This document shows, one piece after another, positions 36,830 to 51,500 of a stretch of 64,000 nucleotides of DNA. The position numbers and the translations under genes are program-made. The notes beneath the pieces are model-generated. The model made no database searches and was not told the DNA's origin. It saw only the letters and a list, made by a program, of their open reading frames with translations. Position 1 is the first letter of the stretch. Each line of letters starts with the position of its first letter. Source of the DNA: Brienomyrus brachyistius (lineage: Eukaryota > Chordata > Actinopteri > Osteoglossiformes > Mormyridae); contig NC_064534.1 in NCBI RefSeq assembly GCF_023856365.1, forward strand, positions 9,692,536 through 9,756,535, given 5' to 3'.

Positions 36830-39800
36830 ATGCGCGCGCGAGCGGGAAGACGGGTCGGCTCACGGAGGGGAAGCCGCTCCTCACAGAATTCCCCTCAGCG
36901 TAGCACCTCCACCCTCCCCGACGTCAGGTGTCTGAGATCATCTCCGGAGTGGAACTTCCCATGAAAGCGTGGCGCTAATTACCGAAGCCACGTGACTATC
37001 CAGCAGCAAGCGAGGCGGGATCCCGCCACTCCCGTTTACCCATTTTCATTTATTATTGATTGTTTTTGAATCAGACTTACGAGGAGCGGCTCCGCTGTCC
37101 CCACGCACGGATCGGCTGATCACACGCCTCATACTGTCAGCCCCCCAGAGGCTTCTCATCCAGGCCTCTGGGTAATTTCGGTACCTCAGTTAGGCACCTT
37201 CCCTTAAGAGCTGGGTGGCTATAATTTTACATGCACTTCCCTCAGATAGCTCCTGCAGGACATCGCCCTCCTCCGCAGCTGTCCTGGGTCCAAATGCATC
37301 AGTACCTTGGTTTTGGGGGGGTGGGACGTGCGCCTTAACATTTCTGGGGGGCAGCACCTTAGACTTGTATCCAAGTGGGGAAAATTTCAACTGCTTTGAA
37401 TATCAGCTGCTTTCAACTACAAACATAAAAACATGCCAACCAAGCGAAATGAGAAAGGATATCTTGAACCAATCACAGAAGGCTGTACAGGCTCCTCCCC
37501 CCAGGACCGGCTGACTGTTCTTTTTCAAAGCGCCCTCCTCTGAGGCCGTGCGAGTTGTCGCCGTGCCGGCGAGCTAAGCAAGGGATCAGAACCAAGCAAA
37601 CAGAACCACATCCTGGGCCATTCTGGGTCTTGGCAGCTAGTCTCAGCACAGATGGGGACAGGCCTTGTCATGGGGTACCAGACAGAGGGCTCCCTCCATC
37701 CCGAAACTTTCCCGGGACCTGCAGTATTCTTAATGCATCCCCAGCAATGCAGATTCGGGAAAAGCCATAGGTTGCCCTTTATTGGGTAATTATCTTTATC
37801 TGGACACAGCTTCACTCAGGGTCAAACTCCCCTTACCACCATCGCGTCTGTGGCCCGCCCCAGAGCTGTCCTGTGAAGGCCGCGGGTAGTGTGCCGGGAG
37901 TGTGGAGTTACCGCTGGCTGATGTGACGGCATCAGACAGCGATCAGAGGCATCAGAGGAGAAGCAGAAGGGAGGAAGAGCTAGCGAGCGGATGGGAGACG
38001 AGTCCGGGAGGCTGCTCGGGCGCCTGACACGTCCCAGAGGTTCACGTGCCGAGACGGAAGCCCTCTGAGGGACACCGGTGACATTCCGAACGCGCTCTCT
38101 CCCTCTCGCCTCCGTGCTCTGCTCAGACGACCACATCGTCCGCACTGCGTGGCAGTTCCAGGTAAGGGTAGTCCCATCCCATATCGTCATGATCTGCCAG
38201 GGATCATGTCAAGGATCCCCCTTCGAGATGTACCGGCATTCTGTACCGACACGCCAACGCATTCTCCTCCCTCACGACAGGCTGCCGTGACCTGGTAACG
38301 ACAGACATGGCCCCCCCATCTCTGAAAGGCCGCGACCCCACCCGTTTGGGGGGGCTCTGATATGACGACGCAAAGGATGGAGCTATGAGGCCCAGCCCGG
38401 ACAAACAGGGTGCTGACATGACAGCCGTCGCGTTACATGATGTCATATTATATGACATAAGAGGAGTCACATGACTCACCCGGTGACTGTTGCCCTTGGC
38501 GTAGAGGTAGGCCAGTCGGTACAGGCTCTTGTAGTGCTGAGGGAATCGGCCCAGGCAGAGGAAGAGAGCGCGTACGCACATCTCCACCAGCAGGCGGTGC
38601 TGTTCCTCAGGGGAGGCAGGCAGCGTCCCGGGGACGTCAGACCCTGGGGCCGATACCACTGGCGTTTCAGCCCCAGACTCGGTCTTCCGCTTAGCCTCGC
38701 CGACGGGGGTCTGGGGCAGCATCCCCGGGGACAGCGCCACTTTGGGCGGGGGAGTTGTGGGTGGCTGGGGGGATGGGTCTGCGGCTGGTTGCTCCGGTGC
38801 CATCATGTCAGCCGGTGTCAGCTGCAAGGTGTCCAGCGTGTCCTGCACGCTCTGCTCTTCTTGTGGGAGGCTGGAGGCCCCAGTCTCATAGGGGGGTTCC
38901 TGCGGAGGCCCTAGGGTAACAAGAGCCCCCCAAAAGCATCACTCACTCCCAGCCGGGACTTCCTTCTCAGTCCATCCGCACGTTTGGACCGGTTTGTCTG
39001 CGCTTTGCATACATCAGCTTCAATTACGTCAGATGGTCACTGGTTCACATCCCAGCAGAAACACTCAAGAATTCAAGGATTCAAGGATCCCGCAGAGTCC
39101 TGGGGAAAACGGCGGATGAAGAGCCACACACTGACAGATAATTACGCCCAATTCATTCTGGGAAGGCGGGACTTTACGCTCCACGTTCCCAGAGCCAAGT
39201 GTGCAGCTAGACCTGAAGTGTTCCACAGAGACAGCGGGCTGCGATTAGACAAACAGCCTGAGATAAAATATGGCGCTTTTTAATAAGAAAGATTAAAACA
39301 CTATCACCACGACGGATTTAATATTCAATATTAATTAAACCAAAAAGCCTGTAAATTAAATCAACACGTACGAGGTGATTTTACAGTGTTCTAGAGAGAA
39401 AAATGGCACAGAATAAAGTTCAAATTTCACTGACCCTTCCATAAATTTTTAAGCACATGCACATTACTAATATTAATGCTATTACTGTTATTGCTTTCAT
39501 TTTACTAAGATGATGCTTACAGCTCCAGTACCACAAAGCTGTGGAGGCAATTCTAGGATGATTTAAGGTGGGGGGCATAAGAGGGGCCATGATTCATACA
39601 GAGGGGGGCAACTTTATCATTAACCAATGATGTTTTGAATCAGAGACTGATGGAGAGGGATCTGCAGCTTTTCCCAATATTTCTGAGTCACTGTATGACT
39701 ATGACAACATGCCCGTTACCTTGAGGGGCCTCCGGTAGTGGCTCAGCCTGCTTCAGGGGAGCGGCCTGCTCTGCTGGGGGAGCAGCCACCTTCCCAGCAT

Positions 39801-42800
39801 GTACCTTGTGGCTGCTGTCCTGAGAGCTGGCGGGATCGGGGAAAGGGTCCTGGGTGGAGCTGGAGTCGGACAGCATCACCGTCACGCTGTCCTGGCTACG
39901 CTCTGGACACACGCATACAAACAGAGACACGGATCGTGTGGCCAGCCATTTCGGGGGTTAGGGAGAGGGAGGAGGGAGACGGGTGCGTCCCAGCAAACCT
40001 CAGCTATTAAAGACGGCCCAGGAAGAGATCAACCTGGAAATCACCACTCGGCACAGGACACAAACAGAAGAGAGATGAAACCCCCCCCCCCCAGCTGAAG
40101 GAGAAGCCCGTGCTGTCAGGGGGGGCAAAGCGGAGCTTAGGTGCAGGGAGCTGGAGGACAGAGAGCCTCTGTCCACGGGCAGGCGGGGAGACAGGCGGCG
40201 GTGAGGGCGGATGGGACCGGGGAGCTTCGGACAGGAGGGCCGGACCCCACAGCCGAACCGGAGACTGAAGGGGCCGGACCCCACGGCCGAACCGGAGAGT
40301 GAAGGGCCAGACACCACAGGAGAACCGGAGACTGAGGGGCCAGACACCACAGGAGAACCGGAAACTGAAGGGTCGGACCCCACAGCAGAACCGGAGACTG
40401 AAGGGCCGGACCCCACGGCCGAACCGGAGACTGAAGGGGCCGGACCCCACAGCAGAACCGGAGACTGAGGGGCCGGACCCCACGGCCGAACCGGAAACTG
40501 AAGGGTCGGACCCCACAGCAGAACCGGAGACTGAAGGGTCGGATGCCACAACTGACCCGGAGACTGAAGGGTCGGACCTCACAGCAGAACCAGAGAATAA
40601 ATGGCTGGACCTTACAGCAGAACCGGAGACAGAAGGGCCGGACCCCGCAGCCGGACTCCACAGCAGAACCTGAGACCGAAGGGCTGGACTCACCAGCAGA
40701 ACCTGAGACCGAAGGGTCAGATTCCACAGCAGAACCGGAGACTGAAGGGCCGGACACCACAAGAGAACCGGAAACCGAGGGCAGGACCCCACAGCAGAAC
40801 CAGAGACTGAAGGGGCAGACCCCCCAGCCGAAACTGAGACTGCAGGGCCCTACAGTGTGGTTGGCAGACAGCTGCCGTCCTGGTCAGCACAAAGCCCTGC
40901 TGAGTGTCCGGCAGACTCTGGCACCACAGTGCTGCATAAGGGACTTTTAGTGAGCAGAGAGGCAAGGCTTGGTGGGTAGATGGGCTCCCGTCTCCCTATG
41001 GAGTCCTGGGATGGGGCTTGGAGAAGGTGCCAGCGCTCGTCTAGGTGGGGGAGGGGCACCCAGGGCCTCAGAACGCAGCTTCAGCACAAGCTGTCGGCAT
41101 TCTGCAGACAGTGGCAGAATGGGCAGCGAGACGGGTGGCCGGTGGGGGGCGAGGGGGCACGAGGGAATTAAAACAAGAAAAAATAAAAACCAATTAAGGA
41201 AGTGCTGGCAAGTCCCTTTTCCCGGCGGTGCAGCAAGATGAGGAGGGTGAGGAGGGGCAACAACTGGATTGGTCTGGGAAAAGCAGGGGGGGGGTCAGGC
41301 ACTACGAGGGTCCAGGGAGTAAATGATAGCATGTCCAAATGTTACATAAACGCCGCGTGCTGTACAGTGAACAGGAGCACGGACAATGGGGCAGCTCCCC
41401 CCCCCGTCCCGTGATACTTGAAATGCGGGAAAAGCCCGTCCGACCTGTCACGGATCAGGCACGCTAATCATTCAAACTCGCCTCCCCGCTGCCGGGTAAA
41501 TCGGACGGGAGAAACGGGAGCGAAAAGGACGGAACGCCATGTTTAATCTGACGAGCCTCACTCTCACTCAGGAATCCAGCTGGAACCTAAGCCTGGCCAA
41601 AAAAACAACCCCCCCCCCCCTCGCCAGCCCTAACCTCGAGCCCCCAGGGAAATGTGGAACCCAAATGCACCAGACTCCCGAAGAAAGCCCAGTTTCCAAT
41701 GGTTGTGCCAAGTGGGGGTACAGACAACAGCTGAAGAATTTGATTTTTAAAAAAAAAACAAAACAAAAAAAAAAAAAACAACAATCGACACCCCTGGCAC
41801 CCAGGAAAAAAGTGACTGAGAGGAAGGAGGAGCATAAGCAGAGGAACGGCAGGAGGTGTACCGTCAGTGGGGGCTGCTCGGAATGGGGACCCCGGCAGGG
41901 AGTAATTGTGCTCATAGGTTGGGGCCGCTGAGGGAGAGACCAGGAGCCAACTTCAGCATGTGCCAAAAAGCCCGGCCCCCCACCCAGGTGTACCTGCCCA
42001 GCCCCCCGCCCAGACTTACCTGGCCCACCCCACCCACACTCCTTCACCACCAATTGGAGGAGAGCACATGACACGTAAAACACTGAACAGACAGACAGAC
42101 AGACAGACAGACGTACTGCAACAGCATGACCTGAGGCGCCAAGGAGGGCTTTGGGGGCAAGCTGTGTTATAAGACACACCCACCCCCCAGTGCATTTAAG
42201 TGACCTTGTATGTCAGGTGGTTCTCAGGCTGGCTGGCTGGCATCCCATCCCCCCCCCCCCCCCCCCCCCCCAAGCCCCAGGGTCCAAAAGCATACATCGA
42301 TGACAAAGCGAGTTATGTCAGAAGCAGGCAGGCAGAGGAGGAGCAGGCAGGCAGGTAGGCAGGAAGGAATCTGGAGAGGGTGGCGGGCGAGCCGGTCATG
42401 TGGACAACATGGCTGCAGTAACCGTGACGATGGGGTCGCGCGCCAGTTCTGGTGGGGAAGCTACACCGGCTCCACCAGCAAAACTACAAACACCGCACAC
42501 GAAGGACGTAACGCCACGTTTTTAAAACTCTCCATCCAGGTATCTTACTGTAGGACAAAACAGCGCTGGCAGCTGAACAAACACAGCTACGGGAAATGCG
42601 GAAATGCGGCGTATGTGAATGCGACTGATTAAATGACAACCAGCCGCGGGAAATGTCTAAACAAGATCATGCGGGATTGCTGAGAACAAAGAAAGCGGCG
42701 CGACTCAGCGGATACGACGCGCGATGCAGCCGTCCTCAAACTCCACATTATTCAGAAACGGCACAAACATTTGCACCATATCAATGCTGTCTGTTCTCCA

Positions 42801-45494
42801 GGCGGCCGGGGAGAACTTTTACCGAGGCAAAACATATTCAGAATTGAGCTTCCAATCCTCTCAGGTTACCTGACTTCACAACATCATAAGGTTCTGTGTG
42901 TGTTCTCCGTACCACAGCAAAAAAGCTCATTTTGATAGTTTTTCAGAACTTTGTTGACTGTTTGGCCAACAAAGATAGAATTATATTGTGGACAGGTTCC
43001 CACCTGGTACAAAGGATGAGAAGAATGTTCTGCATTTTCACAGTGTGGATCATTCATGAGCCAGTAACGCTTACAGACCTAATGCTGATCACATGGCCAT
43101 GTCCTCATGCGGACAGAGTTCTGGATCATCCAAACGTTCCTTCAGACTGAGCCGGGTCCTGTTTCCAAACCCACCCGCCCACACAAAGACGTCACACAGT
43201 GAAGTCACCTGTCGCAGCTTCGCGACCAACACTGTCAGGAGGAAATTTCGCAAACAAACCATTCACGGTTGACTAGCCCTTTGCTGGCTAGAGGCACAGA
43301 AAGAGACCAAGAGCACAAACGAACGAAGAAATAACACAAATTAATACGATTTCGTTTGGAGGGTTTAGAGATATGCTTTCAGGTTGATTCGGACCTCACA
43401 CAGGAACCCCCTGGCCAATCAGACACGCATCTGACCATTAACTGGAAAGGCAGAGATGTGTATGTCGCTGCCAAGAAGGGCCAGAACCCCCCCCCAGAGC
43501 CGCAGTCCAAACGGGGAACCAGCCGCTCACCAAGGAGGCCCGTGTTGAAAAGGCAAAAGCACCAAGTACACTGACTCCGAAAAAATATTACAGCAAACGG
43601 GCAAACTGCATGCCCACGCACGCCACAGGACAGAGCACACATAAAGCCCCCCCCTGCGGGAGAATTCCCCGGGAAGGATGCGGAACAGCGGTTAAGGAGT
43701 GCCGTGAGACGCTGTTTACATTCCCGAGGAGCAGTGAGCAGAGCCCCTCCTGGGGGACGATGACTTCTTACGAAACAGCAAGGAAGCAGCGTCACTGTGT
43801 GCCGAGGTCCAGAGCGGGTAACTCGCAAACCCCCCCCAAGAGAAGCACAGTGCCGGCACCTAATGCACACATTCTCCAAGTTCACATGTAGCCCCCTCTG
43901 GCTGCAGGATGGGGGTCATGACTCGGGAATAAGGCTTGATTAGGAGCCACAGAAAATACCACAGCTGAGGGTTGGGTTCTAATCCCATGTAGTGAAGGGT
44001 ACAGGAGAGTAGCCTGCTAAAGCATCCCGGAGGAGGGGAACTGAACACAACTAATTTAGGTTCCAGACATGCACAGATCTCAGCTGCCTCCGAGAAGGAG
44101 GGCCTTCAGTGCAACCCCCTCCTCACGTCAGGTTGTCCCCCTACCCTCAATAATAAACACGACAGCAGAGCAAACACAAAGGTCCTCTGGCTTCTTTGGA
44201 AAATAAAACAGCCGCTGAACTATGGGAACAAAGCAAAGTTCCTAGGAAGTGTTCCGTTTGCCCTGCGTTCACTCGCAGAGGCAGATTTAAACTCTGCTGT
44301 TTTATAACTAGCCGACGTGCAAAATGGAGAGGAGGGGAATGGAATGGATTGGCATGGAAAGGAATGTAGCAGAGCAGAATGGATGGGAATGAGATGAGTT
44401 CCTACAGATTGACTGCAACCCCGTTCTGGAAAAGACAGATGGATGGAATATAATGAAGGGTGGGGCAAGTAAAACACTGATGCGGGGGGACAAGGTGGGT
44501 GAGATGCTGACTCGGGAAAACGAGGTTGGCGAGACACTAATGTGGGGGGGGGGCAGTGCGGGCGAGACACTGACACAGGGGGACTGGGCACATTAGCCTG
44601 ACGCAGGGGTCGGGCCTGATATCACTGACACAGGGGGACTGGGCACATTAGCCTGACGCAGGGGTCGGGCCTGATATCACTGACACAGGGGGACTGGGCA
44701 CATTAGCCTGACGCAGGGGTCGGGCCTGATATCACTGACACAGGGGGACTGGGCACATTAGCCTGACGCAGGGGTCGGGCCTGATATCACTGACACAGGG
44801 GGACTGGGCACATTAGCCTGACGCAGGGGTCGGGCCTGATATCACTGACACAGGGGGGCGGGTAAGACACTGACAAGGCGGGGCAGTTAAGACATTTGGG
44901 CATCAGGTAATGCATTAAAGGGGTTTCAGAAAAGTAAGGAAAACAGCAGAAAAGGTGGTTACAGGCAATAGGAGACAGAGCTGCTGACTGTCTCTGCTGG
45001 GCGCAGCAGCAGCCGCTGAAGATGGCAAGATGGAGCAGAACCTGAAGCTCACTCAGCAACCGCGAAATGCGAAGTCTGCGGGCTGTGGGGGGAACAGCGC
45101 AACATCCGATGAGAGCCCCCAACTTCAACGGGTCGTCTCATAAAGAGAGACAAACATCACGGCACCCCGTAATACTACAGGGTGACGACCGGCAATTATG
45201 GGCCTTGATGCAGCCAAGGCATGACAGTCCAAGGCAACATAGACTGTGGAAATAATTAATATTGGGGACTCAAAATGTCAGGTCAAACGGTGGCGAACAA
45301 AGGAGCCGCATGAGGAGGTGGGAGGGAATCTAAGAGATGTGGGAGACCATGTATTATTATTAAAAACCGCCTGTGCTTCAGGCTTACAGAGAATTACAGC
45401 AGCAGGAGGGCGGTGGAGGTAGAAAGTGCAGGACATGGGGAGGATCAGGCCTGGGGACAGGAATAACAAACACCAGCCAGGCCTACTGAGTGTC

Positions 45495-45572
<78 letters not shown>

Positions 45573-48500
45573 TACGCATACGCGCACACACACACACACG
45601 CGCATACGCGCACACACACACACACATGCATACGCGCACACACATGCATACGCGCACACACATGTATACGCGCACACATACACACACACACATATATGTA
45701 CACGCATGCACACACACACACACACACAAGAGGAGGAGGAGAATGAGGAAAACCGAAGAAGGAGAAGAAGAGAGAGGAGTAGAAAGAGAAGGAGAATGGG
45801 GAGAATGAGAAGAAGAATAAGGCAGAGGAGAAGAAGATGACGACAAAGGAGAGGAGGAGAAGAAAGAGCAAAAGAAGAAGGTAGAGAAGAAGGGTAGAAG
45901 GAAGAGGAGGAGTAGAAGTTGGAGGAGAAGGAGAAGGAGAAGGAGGTCATAATAATGTTTAAAACCAGAATATGAGATGCTGCAGATCTGGACATAAGGT
46001 TACGTTAATGTTTGCTGTTTCTCCGTAACGCACTGACAGTAATAGAGCAGAAGGACACATTTTTGTGTGAAACTTCCAACTTGGCCAGACGGCATAAAAC
46101 TACTGCAAACCCCCATAAAAATGCAACGGCCTGAAACACAGCCATTCTGATGCTGCTATATTTTTCCTTTTACTTATTTAAGGAACAAAAAAACATTAGG
46201 ATTATGATAAATCCGAAATAGAAAGGATGGAACAAATGTTGGGAAAAAATGTCACCCGGCCAGATGTTCCAGGTGTCCATCAGGAGACCATTTTGCTGCA
46301 TAACACATGGCAGTGGGCCCCGGGTACGAGGATGGGGCGCCACGTCTCGCCACGAAAAGAACAGCGGATGTGTTACTGGCAGCCACGTTGTCCACCCGCC
46401 CAGCTCCCCGCCGCCCTCTGCAGGAGGGGGTCAGAACTGGACTTGTGACGGTCATCAGCACTCTCATCATCAGCATCACCATCACCCCATCACCACCACC
46501 ACCACCAGTGCCGGCACCAGCACCACCCCACTCCCCCGCTGTGATTTCCAGTCCCCGTGAAGCGAGGGCCCCTCCCCAGCTGGAGCCCGGGACCGGGACT
46601 GTACCATCGGCCTGCGGCTGGTCCTGCTGCTGCTGCCCCTGCTGCTGCTGCCACTGCTGCTGCTGAAGGGCTTTACGTTTGGCGTAATCGTGGTCGACCG
46701 GGGCGGCCGTGTACGGTGGGGATGTCAGACCTGGCCCGCTGGAGGGGGGGTGCGTCCCGAGGCCCAAGGCCACGCCCGCCGATGAGGAGTGAGAGTCGTC
46801 GTCATTGACAGATGAAGCCTTCTCCCTGAAGGATGGAAGCCAGGGGTCACAGAAGCCACGCCCAGTACCAAACATACAGGTCAGAGGTCACAGAGGACAC
46901 AGAGGTCATGTCCAGCAGCAGACATACAGGTCAGAGGTCACAGAGGTCGCGCCCAGCAGCAGACACACAGGTCAGGGGTCACAGAAGTTACAGCCAACAG
47001 AAACTCAGGCTTATAAACAGACTGAAGCCCCCAGAGGCTCCTGCATGTCCCTGGCGGCCATCTTCCCTGCTCCTAAATGACACCCATCAAAGCGCCTCCG
47101 TCTTCGTTTCCTGCTGGCAGTGATTTAAGGGAAACGCTCCCATCCGCACGCAACCTTCACATCCCACCTTTGTTTCTGGAGGTCAGGCTCTTCTCAGTGG
47201 ACTGCAGGCTAAACATAATCAAGCGATGCCTCCCCGGCCCGTTTGGGGTGAAGGCCAGGCTGACGGCCGTGACGATGAGGCAGCAACTCGCTAAAGCCCC
47301 CCCCCCCCCCCCCCCAGCCCCCCAAGCACGCACTTCTCGCTGGACTTCGGCATGTGCTTCTCTTCCCCGCGGGCGAAGGGTCCACAGGCAGCCTCCGCCA
47401 GGATGCTGAAGAAGAGCTCATGGTCCATCTGGGTGTCGGCGCCGGGGGGGGGGGACTCCAGCAGCTTCAGGATGGTGGCGCTGATCCGGAAGTGGAGCTG
47501 GGGAGACGCGCACACACACACACACACACAGACTCACACACATATGCAATGAGACACCCCCAAGTCTCCCACAACCCCACAAACCACCCTGTTGTACATG
47601 ATGACTCTCATTCCAAACCCCCCACCCCCCAAATTTAAACGGTAATTGGAACAATCATCCCCCCTATTTATAGCAACACTGTCCCCCCCCCTTGATGCAG
47701 AGGCACAGCAAGAGGCAGCATCTGAATGTGCAAACAGGCCCAATCCACAGGCATCTGTGACATTCCTCTAAAGAAGGGGAGGGGGGCGGGCGGTTTTGGG
47801 GCCCGTTACCTACCTCCAGGGCCTCCATGGCCAGCTCGGGAGGGTTGTGGTAGTGAATCTTACGCGGGTAGCGAGCTGCCTCCTCGTGCAGGTAGTGGGC
47901 GGCCTGGGGGGGGGGGGGGGGGAGCGAGGATAAATAAAAAAAAAGATTTAAATAAGCCTATAGATGTGAAATGAACATTGGATTTAAACTCCGGCCAAGA
48001 AGGAGAAAAACACAATAGTGAGACAGAAGGATGGCTAAGGGCCTTTAAGGGATTTGAGGCCGTTTCCACCAGAGAGGGGAGGAAGGAGCTGGCTGTTCAT
48101 GAAAGACGCCTCTATTCTCGGAGCAGGCGCCCCCTACAGCCCACCTGCTTGTAGAGCAGCAGGTATTCCCGCGGCGGCCGTCGGTGCTTCTCAGCGATCT
48201 TGCCCAGCATGTAGTGGATGAGCCATTCCTCCTCCTCGGCATCGCCCTCGCAGCGAGACGCGCCCTGGAAGCACTGCGAGGCCGTTTCCAGCATGGAGTC
48301 CCTGCGCTCCTCCATCTCGGGACAGACACACAGGACAAGGTCACTCAGACGGGCGAGTAAACGCCGTCATGGCAGGTAGGAGCCCCGCCGTGGCGGGTCA
48401 GGGGTGGAAACTCTGGGCGGGATCCCCTCCGAAGCCGGTCTCGGGTCAGAGCAGAGGCACGATTCAGCCAGCGTGACACAGCGAATAGGATGGGCTGGCA

Positions 48501-51500
48501 GGTGGCGAGCAGGTGGAGGATTTCCAGGACTGCCCCTGAGGTGGGGGAAGGGCCTGGGGAACAGAGTAGGCAGGGTGGTGGAGGCGTGAAGCCTGGCTGG
48601 AGCTGAAGCCCCACCCGAACACGGTGGGGCCCCGAAAAGTGGTGTGCGAGTGACAACAGGGGCGCGTCACGGCCGCCCTGCGAACACGATGACTGCGCTT
48701 TGCACAAAAAAAATACATAAAAACACATTTTGCCCGAAAGCTGAAACTAGCAAAGCTGATAAACAAACAAACAGATGGCCGCTTAATCACAGTGACGCCG
48801 GGAATCTGAAAGGGGGGGCGCAGAGTGGCCCTTGCTGCGCCCCCCCTGGCCACCACACACACGCACCACCCCTACAACCCAGGCCTTCGCCTCACGTGTT
48901 TGCATGCCACGCACAGATGGGGTCGTGACCTGAAGACGCACTGTCCTGCACGGGCTGTTAGGGGCAATGCGAGGGGCATGATATGGCATGGCAAGGGGCA
49001 CAGCGAGGGGGCGCTGTGAGAGGCGTAGCAAGGGGTGTTGTGGGGGGAGCTGAGAGAGGCACAGTGAGGGGCACGGCATTACAAGGGGGCACAGCAAGGG
49101 GGCGTTGTGGGGGGCATGGCTTTACAAGGGGGCACTGTGAGGGGCACAGCGATTGGCACGGCAAGGGGATAACCTTTAGGTCAACAGTTCACACCCAGGT
49201 GTGAGAACTCTTCAGCCAATCAGTCCTCTAATTAGTAATCTAATTAGGGAGTCGCAGTGAAAACCTGCACACACAGTGGCCCTTTCTGGGTAAGATTACC
49301 CAGACCTATCCTTTCTCCTAACCACACCCTTCCTCCTACCCCCGCCCTCTAACCACACCCTTCCTCCTTCCCCTGCCCTCTAACCACACCTTTCCCCTTT
49401 CACCCACCCTTCTTCCTACCCCCTGCCCCCACCCTTCCTCCTTCTCCACACCCTCTGCCACCCCCCTCCCCAGCTCTCACCTGCTTGACCACCTCGGGCG
49501 GCAGCTCGCTCCTCCACTGCTTCAGCTGGCGGGAAGCGAAGGAGTGCAGGGCGTAGGACATGGTGCCGTACTCGATCCACAGCGACAGGTTGGAGCCGTC
49601 GATCTCCAGGGCGCGCCGGAAGCAGCTCAGCACGGCCATGGAGTGCTTCCAGACGGGCCCGTCGCTCTTCAGCTCGTTGGAGTTCAGCTTATCCTGGATG
49701 CGGCTGGCGCGGGCCAGCGCCATACCGGCCCACGAGTCAAACCTGGGGGCGCCATACACACGTTCTAGAACAAAAGTACTCATTTACATCTTCTCCCTGT
49801 ATCAGGGTGTAACTCCCTAGAGTGTAATGATCCAGTCCTGGGTGACCCACCCTGCCTCCACTTGGCTTTCTTGGTTAGGCCTCAGGGTCCCAGCTACCAT
49901 GTACAGGTTAGGGAAAGACGGACGGATGGATGGATGGATGATCACTTGATAATGAATAAAGTTCTACATCTCATAAGTGTTTTGACTACAATAAAAAAAT
50001 ACCCAGACCTTGCAAAAACTAAAAAGCTACTAATACCATCACATACAGTTCGAGAAAAAATTAAGAGACCACAGCACAATAATTCTTTCACTTATCTCTC
50101 AATTTATGGGTGTCCATCTGCGAATAACATATGCATTTCTTTTGCAAACTGTCCTAGCGGCGCACTGCATGCCTGCACTCGATGTTTCCCGCTGCTTTTG
50201 AAGGTCACCTGATGACATCCCACGATTCACGAGAAACTGTCAGGCAAGTTAACGGCCATCTCTGGCATTAGGAAGCCGCTTCCGCCCTTTACCTGGCTGC
50301 TGTCTGGTCGTTCCCAGTGTCTCCTGCTTCACCTTATTCTTATGTCCTGCTGTCTTAGAAATTTCGAACCAGGAAGCAACCTGCTGCTCAGTGCAGCCTC
50401 TCCCAGCAGAACCCGGATTAAACCAGGATGTAAAAATGGATATTTGTTTACTAATACAGACTGGTCTCTTAATTTTTTCCTTGGCTGTATACTTTCAATA
50501 TTTGCTACACGCTAATTACTTAAGAGTTACGTGCTACAGCCCTATAGCAGTGCAGCATAAATGCAGCTACATGCTGCAGCTCATCCCGAGCCGTACTGCA
50601 CTGCCAGCACGCCAGACCAGTTTCCCGCTCGTCACGGTAGCGTCAATTAGGGGAAGCTGAGCCGCCAACCTGTTTGGGCACACGCAGATGTCGTGCATGT
50701 AGAATTTTATGGCCTTGGACTGCTCCTTGTTCTTGAAGTGATAGTCAGCCAGAAGGTAGTACAGCTCGTTCACCAGAGGGGGCGCCGGAGCAGCTCCCTG
50801 GGGGAGGCACGGAACCTGGTGGGCGGGGGGGGGGGGGGAGAGGATTAAGAGATTCACTCAAAGTCACCGATGTACACGCAGCACCGTCAGTCCGCATGTT
50901 GTAATAACTGCCGCCTGCTATTTCGGATCGACGCCGGATTCTGGAACCTCGAAGGCCGACGAAGGCGAGGAAAAAAAGCGACCAATGAAATGGCTCTCTA
51001 ACCTCCATTTAGCGGCGGAATACTGAGGACGAACTGGTGGCTTCCGGCTCGGCCGCTCACTGCCGGCCACACCGGCACCAGCACACGCGTGGCCAAACTG
51101 AACCTTAACCAAGCACTTCGCAGGTCTGCCCGTTTCGAAAAAGGTAAAATATACCAGCCCTGTAGGGGGCTGTCAAGCTACAGGCAGAATCTAATCCAGT
51201 CCCATCCCCGGAACCGGGACAGACGCACACGCACGGCTCTCACAGGGACGAGGGAATCGGAACTGTCGGCGGGACCCATCCTGCACACGTTCCAGCTCCT
51301 TAGATAGATATTCTATCTGACACTCTGGGGGGGGGGGTTATGTGCGTGTGTGTGTGTGTGTGTGTGTGGGGGGGGGGTGCTGTGTCAGACCCCTAACAGA
51401 GATATTCTGCTCAAGTCACTTACAAAGGTGAAATGGACATGGGATGACGCCGACAATAAAGAGGAACAGCGATTATCCTAATAAAAACGCATGTTGCTGC

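Noticed and set aside
40007..40792. 261-codon minus ORF and overlapping plus ORFs
   Set aside because: Product of the 33-bp minisatellite, whose unit is a multiple of three.
45490..45840. ORFs of Thr-His or Cys-Val repeats
   Set aside because: Pure translation of (CA)n; similar cases near 31700, 36016 and 36054.
50798..50799. alternative acceptor for exon w15 (start 50797)
   Set aside because: In frame, but it would remove VPCLPQ, which matches human VPCLPE; the upstream acceptor is preferred.
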